Origin: Hevea brasiliensis
Lineage: Eukaryota > Streptophyta > Magnoliopsida > Malpighiales > Euphorbiaceae
DNA length: 64,000 nt
Reading direction: 5' to 3'
Assembly (NCBI RefSeq): GCF_030052815.1
Contig: NC_079496.1
Span: 36,233,593-36,297,592 of the forward strand
Positions 1 through 15,562 of the stretch are shown in pieces. The position numbers and the translations under genes are program-made. The notes under the pieces were generated by a model. It saw only the letters and a list, made by a program, of their open reading frames with translations, was not told where the DNA came from and searched no databases. Position 1 is the stretch's first letter. Every line of letters starts with the position of its first letter.

Positions 1-1
1 A

Positions 2-1162
2 TGGTTCCAAAGTCTGCAAGTTGAAACGATCCATTTATGAGTTGAAACAAGCTTCGAGGAGTTGGAACATCCATTTTGATGAAGCCATTAAGTCATTTGG
101 TTTTATCAAAAATATGGATGAACCATGTGTATATAAGAAGATTAGTGAGAGTGCTGTCACTTTCCTTTTGTCTTATATGTAGATTACATTCTGTTGATAG
201 GCAATGATATAGGTATGTTGACAACCGTCAAGGTATGGTTGTCAAATACATTCTCCATGAATGACTTAGGGGAAGCAACCTATATTCTTAGAATCCGCAT
301 CTATAGAGATAGAGCGAAAATAATAATTGGTTTATCTCAAAGTCTATACTTGGAAAAGGTGTTAAAGAGGTTTAACATGCTTGATTCCAAGAGAGGATTG
401 TTACCAGTAAGATATGGTATCCATCTTTCTAAGGAAATGTCTCCAAAAACACCTGAAGAAAGAGATAAGATGGCCAAGATTCCATATGCCTTAGCTATTG
501 GAAGTTTGATGTATACAATGTTGTGTACTAGGTCAGATATCACGTATGTTGTTAGTTTGACTAGCAAGTTTCAATCTAATCCAGGTTTGGAATATTGGAT
601 AGCTGTCAAGAATATTCTTAAGTACTTAAAAAGAACTAAGGATTTATTCTTGATTTACGGAGGTGGCGACCTATAATTGGATGGTTACACTGATTTTGAT
701 TTTCAGTTAGATATTAATGATAAAAAGTCTACCTCTGGTTTTGTATTCATTTGTAATGGAGGTGCAGTCAGTTGGAAGAGTTCCAAACAGAGTATGACTG
801 TTGATTCCACTACATAGGTCGAGTACATTGCTGCATTAGATACTGTAAAAGAGGCTATTTGGATAAAGAAGTTCGTGAAAAAACTTGATGTAGTTCCTTC
901 CATTGAGTCAGCAGTTCCTCTCTACTGTGACAATAATAGAGCGGTCACACAGGCTAAGGAACCCCGATCTCACCAGAAATCTAAACACATAGAAAGGCGC
1001 TACCATATTATTAGAGAGATAGTTGGGCGAGGCGATGTAATCATGCAGAAAATAGCATCAGCCGAAAATCTAGCTGATCCATTCACAAAGCCTATGTCAC
1101 AAGCTCAGTTGGACCGACATCTTGAGAAGATGGGTCTAAGATATTGTAATGAATGGCTCTAG
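2..1162 (+). pseudogene. Ty1/copia pol 3' part (RT and RNase H), copia-1
   Basis: This is the end of a copia polyprotein: the last part of reverse transcriptase followed by RNase H. Visible landmarks are SIYELKQAS near 35, the RT palm near 180-200, KVLKRFNMLDSKRG near 355, GGAVSWKSSKQ near 765 and the RNase H tail KSKHIERRYHIIRE near 980. The same domain order occurs in copia-C (44186-45950), to which it aligns closely. It is broken. The frame shifts around 165-185, the palm motif reads YVDY instead of YVDD so a catalytic aspartate is lost, and stop codons sit at about 674 and 815. The 5' half of the element lies before the window. The final open stretch (875-1162) ends 14 bases before the 3' LTR. 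Confidence 0.88.
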
Positions 1163-1176
1163 TGCTAGTGGGAGAT

Positions 1177-3272
1177 TGTTAGTAGTATGCCCTAGAGCAT
1201 ATCATTTTGTATGTATCTTGTACATATTTTATTAATAAAAGGCAATTTTACTTTTCCATTTACATAATCTATTTATGTGTAATTGAAAAGGTCCATTGAT
1301 ATTTTGTTAGAAATTCTATTCTTAAGTTGTTAAGAATATGAGTGATAGTATTTCTAGAATAAAGTATCCTAAATTGGTTCACAATCGAGGATACTTCACA
1401 AAAGACATGACTTATCCAGAAAGATTGTAATCATGTTTGTTTCCAAAGTATTTATATGAGATATAAATAAGATGGAGTGGTGAGTCTCATGCCATATAAC
1501 AAACATGATAGGCACTTATACATGATAAGTAGGCCAAACTAGTAACGCTTACGACAAGCACATGGAGTTTACTCTTGTCAATGCATTGTCATATATCATA
1601 TCAATGCATATAATCTTTAGACCTGAGACAACACAGTTATCTTGTATATAGGTAGTTTGAGTTTGATACTGCTTTCATACTTGTACTATGTATGGGTATA
1701 TGGGCATGTGTTGGCTCCTACTAGTTATATATGGAGATAGGTATTGATCAAGATGGAATCCATTACCCTTAGTAAATAGGGATGAGATCCTTTGTTCATT
1801 TAATTATTCTTGATGATTTAAGCTCCTGGCCAGGACAGATAGATTTTATCAGAAAAAGAGTTTCAGACAAGAAAATCTAATTAATCAAGAATTAGAATTA
1901 AAAGAGAATAAAATGTTCATAGCAAATGGACTTTGACGTTAACCATGACTCCAGTCAGAATTGAGATTTTATAACGGAGAGATTCTAGTGCATGGTAACA
2001 TATGATTAAAGGTTCATTTAAGGTATTCCTTATTACTAATTAGGTGGTCATGGCATGCTATGCTTGGTGTCAACCATGGTCTATGATGTGCCTGAAATGA
2101 TTTAGAGAAATCATTTAAGGTAAGAAATAGTTCTAATGATATTAATGGGATAATATCATTTATCATTGCCAATAAGTAATGAGCCTAGCAAGTCACACAA
2201 CTACACAAGTTAATCACCAAGTAAAATGTGATTTAATTGATTAATTAAAGAGTTCAATTAATTAATTAAATAGGGTTTGGTTTACAATAAAATTACTAGC
2301 TCCCCAGCATGACTTGAAACCAAATCTAGGTTGTTGGATGTATAGTATATATTAAATTTATATTTAAATTGTTGAAATATGAATTTAATTGTAAGAAATT
2401 AATTAATAGAGATTAATTAATCAATTAATTTATATTTGACATAAAATAATTTGAAGAGGAGAGATTATTAATTTTGAGTTGAGAACTCAAATTAAAAATT
2501 TAAAAAGTAACATTAAATCATATGGTGACATGTGGCACCATGAGATGTTGACATATGGCGCCATATAATCTTGCCACTTGTCTTCCTATGATGGAAGACC
2601 ACTTTTCATGATTTAAATAGAGCTTGACACTTGGTTTCATAGGATTAAGTCAACCAAAAAGTAAGTTGTGATCTTATGGTGACATGAGGCAAGGGTAAGT
2701 GAAGTTTTGACTTTACTATAAAAGGGAAAAAGGAAGAAAGAGAAAACAATTTTTCTCTTCTTTTTCTCACGGTGGATGGCAACATCTCTCTCCCCTTTCT
2801 CCTCACTTTTTCATTTTACTTCAAGAAGAAATCCTTGTTCTTCCTTGAATTAAAATTGCTAGAAAAAGTTTATAGTGTTCACTAAACCCTAATTTCAAGT
2901 GTTTGAATTGGCTTGGGAAGCCAACTTGGGGCTGCCATACTTGATCCTTGGTGTGCTTATGGTGGACAAGTTAGAGGGACAACAATTGGGGTCCTAGAGG
3001 CATCAAAAGTAAGTGGGATTCATCAATTGTGCATCAAGAGGTTAGTAACCAAAAACCCCCATTTTAGTTAGGGTTTAATTAAATTAAATGTTAATTCAAA
3101 ATCTTAAATGGAAAATGAAAGTTTAAAGCATGCTATAATGTGATTTAGTATTCAATTGAGCATTGAAAATATGATTAGGACCATAACACACTTGTATGAT
3201 GCATGAAACCCTAGAATGGTTTTTGAAATTTCAATGCTTTAAATGCCCCAAATCCATGCTTCCACTCCTATA
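1177..3272 (+). repeat. 3' LTR of copia-1
   Basis: It begins TGTTAGTAGTATGCC directly after a purine-rich tract (AGTGGGAGAT, 1167-1176) that follows the RNase H stop, as a 3' LTR should. It aligns over its length with the copia-C LTRs at 35193 and 45966. The right end is set by that alignment; the last bases read TATA where copia-C has TTCA, so the terminal CA has been lost. No primer-binding site follows, which supports a 3' LTR with flanking DNA after it. Confidence 0.78.
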
Positions 3273-4393
3273 ATGGGAATGGTGAGATTGACATTAATTA
3301 GATTTCTATGGAAAATTAGAGACTTGCTAGGATAGAATTTATTTAAATTTTAAATCCCCAAGATGATAGAAAATCAATGAGAATCTCTTGGCTAAAATTA
3401 TTGAAATCCAGTATCCTAACAAAGTTAATTATCCACATGGAATGAGTTAATCAGCCAATCCAAGTGCAAGAGGTAATTGTTTGTACCAAAATAATTAATT
3501 TTATTTATTCATTATTTTTAGGACTAAGATTAATTAAATTAATTTTTTTATAAAATTAATTTAATTAATTTTATTTCATTAATTTGATTAATTAAAGGCC
3601 TAAGGTAGTTATTAAATAAATATGAAGGGAGTTTTCAGGTGTGTGGATGGTTAATTAGAAAAGAAGTTAGTAGAAGTTAGCAAAAGTTATAGGCAGTTTT
3701 AAGGAGTTAGAAGGTGGTCGGTAGGTAACTGCCAACACTGACAAAACTTGAATGCGACTTCCAGACTCTCACAAAAGTATCTGCAATGAGAGATATAAAT
3801 ATCAAATACACAGCAACATGAAGACTCCCTAAAACTCAATCAAATAACATAAATCAAACGTCAACAGTTTATTTATCTTTTATTTTATCTGTCTTTAATT
3901 TTTCAACTATAACATTTAATTTTCAAAGCCTTGTATTTACTTTTTCAAGTCTTGTATATTCACTGTTCAAGCAATCAAATCAATCCTTTTCATTCAATTA
4001 CCTGTGAGATTGATAAAACTGTATATAGTAGAGTTAGTTCTCACGATCATTTGATTTCAAAAATCAGAGTGCAATTAGGATGATATACTCCATATCTGGC
4101 ACGCCTATAAAATGTAAAATGTGAGACAGCCTAGATTATTTTTCAAAGGAAACAATAATAGATATCAACATAAATATAATCATACACTTCAATTTTGAAA
4201 ACCCCAAATCAAAATTCCTAATTTCGATTTAACTAATGTGCAGAGATTGCTTTTAAAGCAAATATTCTAAAATCACTAAACTTAATCAGCAAGACAGTTT
4301 TTGTTATTTCATACTCCATTAACAGCAAATTGAGTGGAAATTCGACAAAAGAACTAAGTTATCAACGAAATTAAACTACAAAGACATTTGTTT

Positions 4394-4394
<1 letters not shown>

Positions 4395-4440
<46 letters not shown>
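4395..4440. repeat. (AAT)n microsatellite
   Basis: About 15 uninterrupted ATA/AAT units. Similar trinucleotide runs occur at 16348 and 22915 in this window. Confidence 0.95.
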
Positions 4441-4441
<1 letters not shown>

Positions 4442-5827
4442 GTTTAAAAAAAAAAACTACAGAGACATTTTTATGGTTTTTGCCAGACTTCAAAAGTCAA
4501 ATTATAATTTATCCTATAAAATTTGAAGGTTTAAAAGTCTACAAATTATTTAAATTTAAAATATTTATATTTAGTACCCCTTAAATTTTACTTTTATGTT
4601 TAAACTTAACTCTATAAAATAATTTATTAGATTATCATTAAAAATTACTTCAGCAACTTCAAGTTTTTATCATTTAAAATTATAACATAAAATACATTTA
4701 AAATTATATACAAACTTAATAAGATTAACTTCCCATTCAAATTCAATTACAATTCAGTTAAAAACAATTACATTTTCGGAGCCAAATCAATAAAATATAT
4801 TGAATGCAATTTAAATAACTCATTTACACTAGTCACCAATGCCCACTTCTCCTGCCCAATTTCTATTTAATTAAGTCCCAATTTTGGGTTACGGTTCTCA
4901 AAGTGGAACACAGTTTTGCGCCTGATCCAATTGCCAGAGAACCATCATCATTATCATGCCTCAAAATTATATTCTTCTTAACCCCAAATAGTAAAGAACA
5001 ATTAACCTACAAATTGGTTGCATTAGAATCCTTTCAACCTTAAGCATTTGAATAATTGTGCTTTGAATAACTTTATTTGGGGTCCTAAATAACTGCAAAA
5101 CTTTATTTTAATGGAAAGAAGTTAATATTAAATTTGATTGGCAGCAAAGAATGATCATCTAAGAATTCATATTATCAACCTCGACAATGTTTTAATAAAA
5201 TATTAATTGAAAAAAGCCACCAGTCACTTGCATTTCTTTTTCAAGCAATGAAAAAGGTAATAAATCATTTTAAGGAAAATTGCTTCCTTTTTTTCAAAAG
5301 AGTTTATTATATGAACTTTGATAATTAATAAAGAGGCCAAAGATTTATATATACATTACATAAATAGATCTCATTAACACTACAACCAAATAATGAAAAA
5401 TATTTTCATAGAAATTTCATGGAAAACATTTTCTTATAAAACAATTTCCATGAAAAACATTTTCCATTTTACAAAAACGACGGGTCTAGACGAACACTTG
5501 GAACATCCTGATAAAATGTTGTCACAAGCGGAACGGTATTAACAAAATAGAAGTATAGTTGGCACTGATACACCTTGGGATGTCTCATTCAGGTATTTTT
5601 GTCTCATAAACAGCTCCTATTTTATCTTCTCCATATGAGAATTGAAATTTCTAATACTTTCTGCCTTCGTTTGCTTTCCCTGCACATTTCTTGATGGCTT
5701 TGAAATGAAGACTACAACTAAACAAATCCCCATTTGCGGAAAATCCACTGATGCGTATTAGACAAAAATCTTTTCGACTTACAAAATAAACTAACATTTC
5801 CAAAGAAACTGAAAAGCTAACCCACTG

Positions 5828-5905
5828 TCATTCCATCACTTTAAGAGGATTACAAACTCTTGATGCCATTAATCTCCCTTCAAAATAATCTTCACTTAGT
5901 CCTTC
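5828..5905 (-). CDS. possible terminal coding exon of an unidentified gene
   Basis: On the minus strand a good acceptor (TTTTACAG) is followed by 25 open codons and TGA. The peptide starts EGLSEDYFEGRL and ends NPLKVME. It is followed by a T-rich stretch that could be a 3' UTR. I do not recognise the peptide. No upstream exon was found between 5906 and the LINE that starts near 6822, so any partner exons would have to lie beyond the transposon block or be lost. Chance is a real alternative for an ORF this short. Confidence 0.22.
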   Translation of the reverse strand, partial: EGLSEDYFEGRLMASRVCNPLKVME

Positions 5906-6994
5906 CTGTAAAATAAAACAATAAGAAAATCACTAAGCTAAATAGTATTATTCCTCGCAAGCATTTCAAACCCAAATGAAAGCCTAACCAAAGCCATCAC
6001 AAAACACTAGCAGAGTTTCGTCACATTAAAATAACAATATTAGTAAAACATAGGAAAATGATTCACATGGCACATATAATTGCAATGTGTATAAGCTTTG
6101 CTGAATCAGCATCCAAACGACTATGCAAGAAAATAGTATTTCAAGAAAACATTAGTGACGCACCATATCCGCACAACCACAATAAGAATTCAAGGACTAT
6201 ATTTTCACCAAGTTCATGATTTGTTCAGATGAAGCCTACTAGTTAGAACATTTGATGCGATCAAGAAGTCAGAACCAGCATTAAACAGAAGAAATATAAT
6301 GATTCAAAATTAAAATTGTTTGAATAGTGCATTTAGGAAGTTGTGAGTTGTGACTCAGACAAAGCCAATGATGTCTACACTCAACAGTTGTAGGTTCAAC
6401 GAGGCAGAATGTATTAATAGTATTACATGACAACATATGATGCATGCCAATTGTATTCTGTTACAGATGAATCTAAAACCCAGAGACAAAGTTAAACATA
6501 ATTGGTCATATGACTCATACGTGCAAGGAAATCGAATAGAGCATATAACATGTTACTGATGAATATATAAAGCTTAACTTCAAAGAATAAGGATGCGTAT
6601 TATTTGAAACATAAATCATATTAAAACAAGACTGTAACTTATAGTTTAGCATGCTTTGAGATAATAATTGGTTTGATTATTTATTGAGACAGACCAAACT
6701 ATAAGGCTTACTAATGGGTGTTTTTGGAAAGCCTAATAAAGAAACCATTCAATTCAATTAAATTCAATTTGATCAATTCTCATGTTTGGAAAGATTAAAA
6801 TTGCTAGAGTTCAATTCATTCAGTAAAAGAGTAGGAGATAGAATTATACTAGTAAAGCTAGTATTAGAAGGAGAAACAATAAATATAGTTAGTGCTTATA
6901 CCCCACAAATAAGACTAGATAGTGAGAGTAAACAAAAATTTTGAGAAGATATGAATGATCTAATACAAAGCATGCCGAACGAAAAGAATGTTTT

Positions 6995-7165
6995 TGTTAT
7001 GAAAAGTCAATCACTATATTATTTCTCTGTATATTCTGTATTCCTATTTAGGATTTCTTATTTAAGATTTATTCCTAATTAGTAGAACACAATTATAGGA
7101 ATCAATTGTATATATATATACATGTACAGATTAATTGAAATTAAGGGGAATCATCTCGTTCTACA
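6995..7165 (+). repeat. 5' LTR of copia-A
   Basis: 171 bp, starting TGTTATGAAAAG and ending TTCTACA. Compared with the 3' LTR it lacks one repeat of TCTGTAT and has extra bases in the TTTAGGATT region. Confidence 0.94.
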
Positions 7166-7177
7166 TGGTATCAGAGC
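7166..7177 (+). other. primer-binding site of copia-A
   Basis: TGGTATCAGAGC follows the 5' LTR with no spacer. This is the standard complement of the 3' end of initiator methionine tRNA used by many plant LTR elements. Confidence 0.9.
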
Positions 7178-7453
7178 AGGTCATCTATCTAGGGTGACTA
7201 TTTATTCTCACCACCCAGCTCAGGAGAGACCTTGGCCACCGACCGGCCGTTTCAACTCCGATCAACATCGCCAGCGTTGCCTCAACCCCCTCATTCCACC
7301 ATTGTGTGCTGTTGCCTGATCCAGTACACCATTAAAGGACTTCTAAGGTTTGGCTTTCAGATCCTATTTTGGTATTTGCTTGATTTGTGATTTTGGGTTA
7401 TTTTGCTGCTGTAAGAAGATTAGCTTTTTGGTTAGTTTTCTTTGTCTCAACAA

Positions 7454-8274
7454 ATGGCAGACAATAAGAATGTTATTTCTGATGTGATTTCGGTGATAAC
7501 TAAGATCACGGAACACAAACTTAATAGTTCGAATTACCTGGAGGGGAGTAAGACTGTTAGGGTCTATTTGCGTAGCATTGATAAGGATGATCACCTTACT
7601 AAAGATCCACCTACTGATGATACACGACAAACTTGGCGTCTGTTTTTGCAGCTTCGAAACTTGATTCATAGTGAGGTAATTAGTTTAATTAATCACTGTG
7701 AATTTGTTAAGAAATTGATGGATTACTTAGATTTTTTGTATTCTGGTAAATGGAATATCTCCTGTATTTATGATGTTTGTAAGACATTCTACCATGCTGA
7801 GAAAGAGGATAAGTCTCTCACAGCTTATTTTATGGATTTTAAACAGGTATATGAGGAAGTTAATGTATTGTTGCCTTTTAGTCCTGATGTGAAAGTTCAG
7901 CAGGCCCAACGGGAGCAACTGGCTGTTATGAGTTTTCTTGTAGGCCTTCCTTCAGAGCATGAGATTGCTAAATCTCATATTCTCTCCAATTCTGAGATTT
8001 CCTCTTTGCATGAAACGTTCACACGGGTCTTTTATACAGAGAGCACCCTATCTTCACAGCCTGCCAGTAGTGCTCTTATTAGCCGTAATCCAAATGGACA
8101 ACAGGGTAATAGAAAAAGAAGTAGAGGAGAAATTACAAGCAACAAAAGTAATCAGCGTAATGGAGAGGCTAGTTCTAATCAGGACTCAAGAGGAGTCATT
8201 TGTTATTATTGCTATGAGCTTGACGGTACAAAATATAATTTTCCGCAACTTCAGAGGAAAATCAGCGATCACAA

Positions 8275-8287
<13 letters not shown>
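7454..8287 (+). pseudogene. copia-A gag (capsid/nucleocapsid), degraded
   Basis: A single open frame from ATG (MADNKNVISDVIS) through the UBN2-like capsid region (LNSSNYLEGSKTVRVYL near residue 25; SFLVGLPSEHE near 160) to the nucleocapsid. The zinc knuckle is damaged: copia-B reads CYYCHEPGHTKYNC, while here the histidine and last cysteine are gone (CYYCYELDGTKYNF). Against copia-B about 15 bases are missing near 7635. The frame overlaps the start of the protease frame. Confidence 0.85.
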
Positions 8288-11561
<3,274 letters not shown>

Positions 11562-11568
11562 GGGAGAG

Positions 11569-11732
11569 TGTTATGGAAAGTCAATCACTATATTATTTCT
11601 CTGTATATTCTGTATTCTGTATTCCTATTTAGGATTCATTCCTAATTAGTAGAACACAATTATAGGAATCAATTGTATATATATACCCATGTACAGATTA
11701 ATTAAAATTAAGGAGAATCATCTCTTTCTACA
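11569..11732 (+). repeat. 3' LTR of copia-A
   Basis: 164 bp, TGTTATGGAAAG to TTCTACA, preceded by the polypurine tract GAGGGAGAG (11560-11568) and followed by the target duplication GTTTT. Confidence 0.94.
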
Positions 11733-12529
11733 GTTTTCATCGATGAAGATTTGAATGGACATGTAGGAAGTGATAGGCAAGGTTATGAGAATGTTCATGG
11801 AGGTTTTGGTTTTGGCAGTCGAAATGAGGAGAGAAAAAGCATCATGAATTTTGCTATGGCATACAACCTAATACTAGCAAATACCTACTTTATAAAAAGA
11901 GTCACATTTAGTGACTTTTAAAAATAGGCAACATAGAAGTCAAATTAACTCTCTTAACCAGGAAGACAAATAGAGTTTTATGCAAGGATTGCAAGATCAT
12001 TCCGGGAGAGGCTTTAATAAGTCAACATCGGTTAGTGGTCTTGGATGTCAAGTTTAGGAACAATTCAAGTAAGATTAGAAGAAATAGTGTAGCTCGAACA
12101 AAGTGGTGGGAGTTCAAAGGAGTAAAGCAAGTGAAGTTCAAAAATGAGCTTCTTGAGTCCAAAGCATAAAAGCTGGATATAGAGGCTAATAGTATGTGGA
12201 TACATATGGCATCAAAGATTAGAGAAGTAACTAGAAAAGTACTTCGAGAGTCTAGAGGACATAGACCAACTTCAAAAGAGAGATGATGGTAGAATGAGAA
12301 AGTACAAAATGCAGTGAAAAGAATGAGAGAATGGTATGAGAAATTACCTAAGTGTGATAATAATGAAGTATATGAACAGTACAAGATAGCAAAGAAAGAG
12401 GAAAAAAAAGGTAGTTAGTCAAGCAAGAGCGCAGGTCTTTAAAAAGTTATATGAGAAACTTAGAACTAAAGAAGAGGAGAAAGATATTTATAGATTGATT
12501 AGCAAAGAGGACATAAAAGAAATTTCAAG
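11733..12529 (+). pseudogene. RTE-1 endonuclease, second half, and linker
   Basis: The apurinic endonuclease-like domain resumes after copia-A with DLNGHVGSDRQGYE, the conserved D-N motif of LINE endonucleases, then RNEERKSIMNFAMAYNLIL. Further on, the linker contains VTRKVLRESRGHRP and EWYEKLPK-type residues with in-frame stops. The matching first half lies at 6822-6994. There is no product. Confidence 0.78.
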
Positions 12530-12839
12530 ATCTCAATCAGTGTTATTAAAGGCGAGTGAGGCGCCCAGGCGAGGCCCCAGGCGACGCGAGGCGCCCTTCT
12601 GTTACCTCGACTGGAATGCCTGGCTGGGCTTTGGAGAGGCGACGCCTCAAGCCGGCGAGGCGAGAGGCGACGCCTCATCAAAGCAACGGTAAGGTTTTTT
12701 TTTTTTTTTTTTTTTGATGAAAAAACTAATAAACCTACCACTCACCTGATGCCAACAAAAGAGCCGCACCGTGAAGACAGCAGCCCCGCTCTCTCCCTCA
12801 ACCTCACGCTCGTGACAGAGACAACAGTACCAACAGGTA

Positions 12840-13000
12840 CGCCCTCTCTCTCTCTTCTTCTTCTTCTTCTTCTTTCCTCTCCGATCTCTCTCTCTCACGT
12901 CTTCTTCTTTCCTCTCTCCAATCTCTCCCTCTCACGTCGTCTTCTTCTTCTTTCCTCTCTCCGATCTCTCTCTCTCTCACGTCTTTTTTTTCTTGGCTTT
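12840..13000. repeat. CT/CTT-rich low-complexity block inside the hAT element
   Basis: Repeated CTCTCTCCGATCTC, CTTCTTCTTC and TCACGTC units. It gives leucine/serine-rich open frames on the plus strand that are compositional, not genes. Confidence 0.85.
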
Positions 13001-13199
13001 CTCCCTCTCCACTTATTCTGTTTTCCCTGCTACGTAGACCACCTGTTTTTTATTTTTCTTTTTTTTTTTTCCGTCTCCTCCCCTTCTTCTTTCAGCAGTC
13101 CCTTTTTATTTTATTTTTTCCCCCCTCCCCTCCTTATTATTAATTAGTTATTATTATTTATTTATTTATTGTTAATTTAATTATTTTATTTTTTATTCT

Positions 13200-13740
13200 T
13201 ATTAATTAATTATTTAAATTTTATGGGTATTGCTAAATTAATTATTTTACTTTGTATTCTTGTTTAATTGGTTGATTAATTAACATGGGTATTGTTAATT
13301 TGTTGGTAATTAGTTTAATTTTTATTTGTTATTCTTGTTAATTTGATTAGTTTTACTTTTTGCCTTGTTAATTAGATATTAATTATTAACTAATTATTTA
13401 TTTTATATAGGTATTATTAATTTATTATTAATTTGATTTTTTTACTTTTTATTATTGTTAATTAATTGTTTAATTTATATGGGTATTGTTAATTTGTTAT
13501 TAATTAGTTTACCTTTTACTTGTTATTCTTATTAATTAGTTTTAGTTTGATTAATTTTACTTTTTTCTTATTAATTAGATATTAGTTGTTTATCTTATAT
13601 GAGTATTATTAATTTATTGTTAATTTGATTATTTTCTTTTTGTTCTTAGTAAGTAATTGTATAATTTATATGGATATTATTAATTTATTGTTAATTAGTT
13701 TACTTTTTACTTCTTATTATTGTTAATTTTTTTTTCTTTT
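13200..13740. repeat. about 192-bp AT-rich tandem repeat inside the hAT element
   Basis: The motif ATGGGTATTGTTAATTTGTT returns at about 13283, 13476 and 13668 (last copy slightly changed), a period of about 192 bp. A related half-unit (GGTATTATTAATTTATTATT) lies between the copies. The array is imperfect, so the edges are approximate. Confidence 0.7.
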
Positions 13741-13765
13741 TAATATGCTTTTTTACTTATCAAGA

Positions 13766-13768
<3 letters not shown>

Positions 13769-13815
<47 letters not shown>
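13769..13815. repeat. (AT)n microsatellite
   Basis: About 23 uninterrupted AT units near the right end of the hAT element. Confidence 0.95.
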
Positions 13816-13819
<4 letters not shown>

Positions 13820-13938
13820 AAGCAATTAAGGTTATGGCGCCTTACTTCAAAAAGGCCCTCGCCTCGCCTCTCGCCTAAGGCCATAGAGTACTCTATCGCC
13901 TTAATGTCGCCTTTCGCCTTAATAACACTGATCTCAAT

Positions 13939-15559
13939 CAAGTTAAATGCATTAAGGATAAAGAAGGAAAAATATTATTAAAAGATGAGGACATTAAAGA
14001 AAAATGGAGAAATTATTTTGATGATTTCTTTAATAATAGTCAAAATAGTAATAACGTGAATATAGACTACAAAGCAATAGAAAAGAATGTGAATTATACT
14101 ATAAGGATTAGATCTTTAGAAGAAAATGAAGCACTTAAGAGAAAGAAAGTGGGTAAAGCTTGTGGACCCGATGGAATACCAATTGAAGTGTGGAAGTGTT
14201 TGGGAGATATGGAAGTGGCATGGTTAACTAAATCGTTTAATAAGATTCTAAACTCAAAGAAAATACCTGATAAATGGAGGAGAAGTATTTTAGTACCTAT
14301 TTTTAAAAATAACGGAGACATACAGAGTTGCTCAAACTATAAGGGAATTAAACTCATAAGCCATACTATGAAGTTGTAGGAGAGAGTTGTGGAACATCAA
14401 CTATGTCATGATACTTCTATCTCTCCCAATCAATATGGCTTCATGCCCGATCGTTCAACTATGGAAGCGATCTTTCTCATTAGAAGCTTGATGGAGAAAT
14501 ATAGAGATATGAAGAAAGATCTACACATGGTTTTTATCGATTTGGAGAAAGCTTATGATAGTGTTCCAATAAATGTTTTATGGAGAGTGTTAGAACAAAA
14601 GAGGGTATCTATTAGGTATATGCAAGTGTTGAAAGATATGCATGAAGAAGCAACTACTATTGTGCGCACAGAGGAAAGGGATAAGAGATTTTCCCATCTC
14701 AGTTGGATTACACTAAAGTTCATCTTTAAGCACTTACCTTTTTATAGTAGTTTTAGATGAATTGACGAAACATATACAAGAGAGTATCCCTTGGTGCATG
14801 ATGTTTGCGGATAATATAGTTCTGATAGATGAGACGCGAGAAAGAGTCAATAGAAAGCTAGAACTTTGGAGAAGTACTCTAGAGTCAAAGGGCTTTAAGT
14901 TAAGTAGAACGAAAACAGAATACATGCATTGCAAGTTCAATGAAGGCTGAACCGGTGATAGGGAAGGAGTTAGTATGGATGGAGTGGTACTGTCCCAAAG
15001 TAATCACTTTAAATATCTCGGCTCAGTCCTTCAAGTAGATGGGGAATATGAGGAGGATGTTAGTCATAGGATTAAAGCCGGATGATTGAAGTGAACACGT
15101 GCCACGGGAGTTTTATGTGATCACAAGATTCTCAATAAGTTGAAAGGAAAATTTTACCGTACAGCCATACGACCGGCCATGTTTTATGGTAGTGAGTGTT
15201 GAGCACTGAAGAAGTCGCATGTGTCTAAAACAAGAGTTGCAGAGATGAGAATGTTAAGGTGGATGAGTGGCCATACTAGACTAGATAAATTTAGTAACGA
15301 GAGTATTAGAGAAAAGGTAGGAGTGGATCCAATTGAGGATAAGTTGAGAGATACAGAAGCTCCAGTTAGACAAGTAGAGCACATTAGGTTAGAGGATAGA
15401 AAGAAAAGAATGGGTAGACCTAAACTGACTTGGAAGAGAGTAGTACAACATGACCTAGAAGCATTACACATTTCCGAAGATTTAACCCAAAATCGTTTAG
15501 AGTGGAGAAAGAGAATCCATATACCTGACCCCAAATTTTTTGGATTAAGGCTTAGTTGA
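13939..15559 (+). pseudogene. RTE-1 reverse transcriptase and C-terminal region
   Basis: The LINE resumes after the hAT target duplication. RT landmarks: KACGPDGIPIEVWK near 14155, PDKWRRSILVPIFKN near 14268, stop at 14377, NQYGFMPDRSTMEA near 14428, FIDLEKAYDSVP near 14533 and the palm FADN at 14804-14815 (normally F/YADD, so one aspartate is gone). Next come [14 protein letters not shown], a stop near 14948, AIRPAMFYGSEC near 15168 and MRMLRWMSGHTR near 15247, the conserved C-terminal part of plant RTE elements. The last frame runs 15221-15559. Several stops and a frameshift near 14695 make it non-functional. Confidence 0.88.
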
Positions 15560-15562
15560 GTT

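Larger units (their letters stand above)
3273..6821. other. AT-rich intergenic stretch, mostly unassigned
   Basis: No convincing multi-exon gene was seen. 3530-3600 is an almost pure TTAATTAA-type tract. 3640-4070 has an LTR-like look (TATAAATAT near 3795, then a T-rich leader-like part), but I could not find paired ends. 5390-5470 contains short inverted copies of a TTTTCCATGAAA-type motif, perhaps a MITE scrap. One possible terminal exon is listed separately at 5828-5905. The remainder shows nothing I can name. Confidence 0.5.
12538..13930 (+). mobile_element. non-autonomous hAT-type DNA element in RTE-1
   Basis: A 1393-bp insertion with terminal inverted repeats CAGTGTTATTAA(A)GGCG at both ends and the 8-bp target duplication ATCTCAAT (12530-12537 and 13931-13938). 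CAGTG ends and an 8-bp duplication are hAT hallmarks. Subterminal DNA is GC-rich with repeated GGCG motifs (12552-12690, and 13840-13925 on the other side), possible transposase-binding repeats. The interior has no transposase: a poly-T run, a CT/CTT-rich block (12785-13110) and an AT-rich tandem array (13200-13740). Strand is arbitrary. Confidence 0.85.

Noticed and set aside
3640..4070. Possible solo LTR with TATAAATAT and a T-rich leader
   Set aside because: No TG...CA termini or target duplication could be found; left as unassigned.
12499..12898. Arg/Lys-rich minus-strand open frames
   Set aside because: They are the reverse of GC-rich GGCG motifs and poly-T/CT runs in the hAT end.
12749..13147. 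Leu/Ser-rich open frame on the plus strand
   Set aside because: It is the translation of CT and CTT repeats inside the hAT element; composition explains it.
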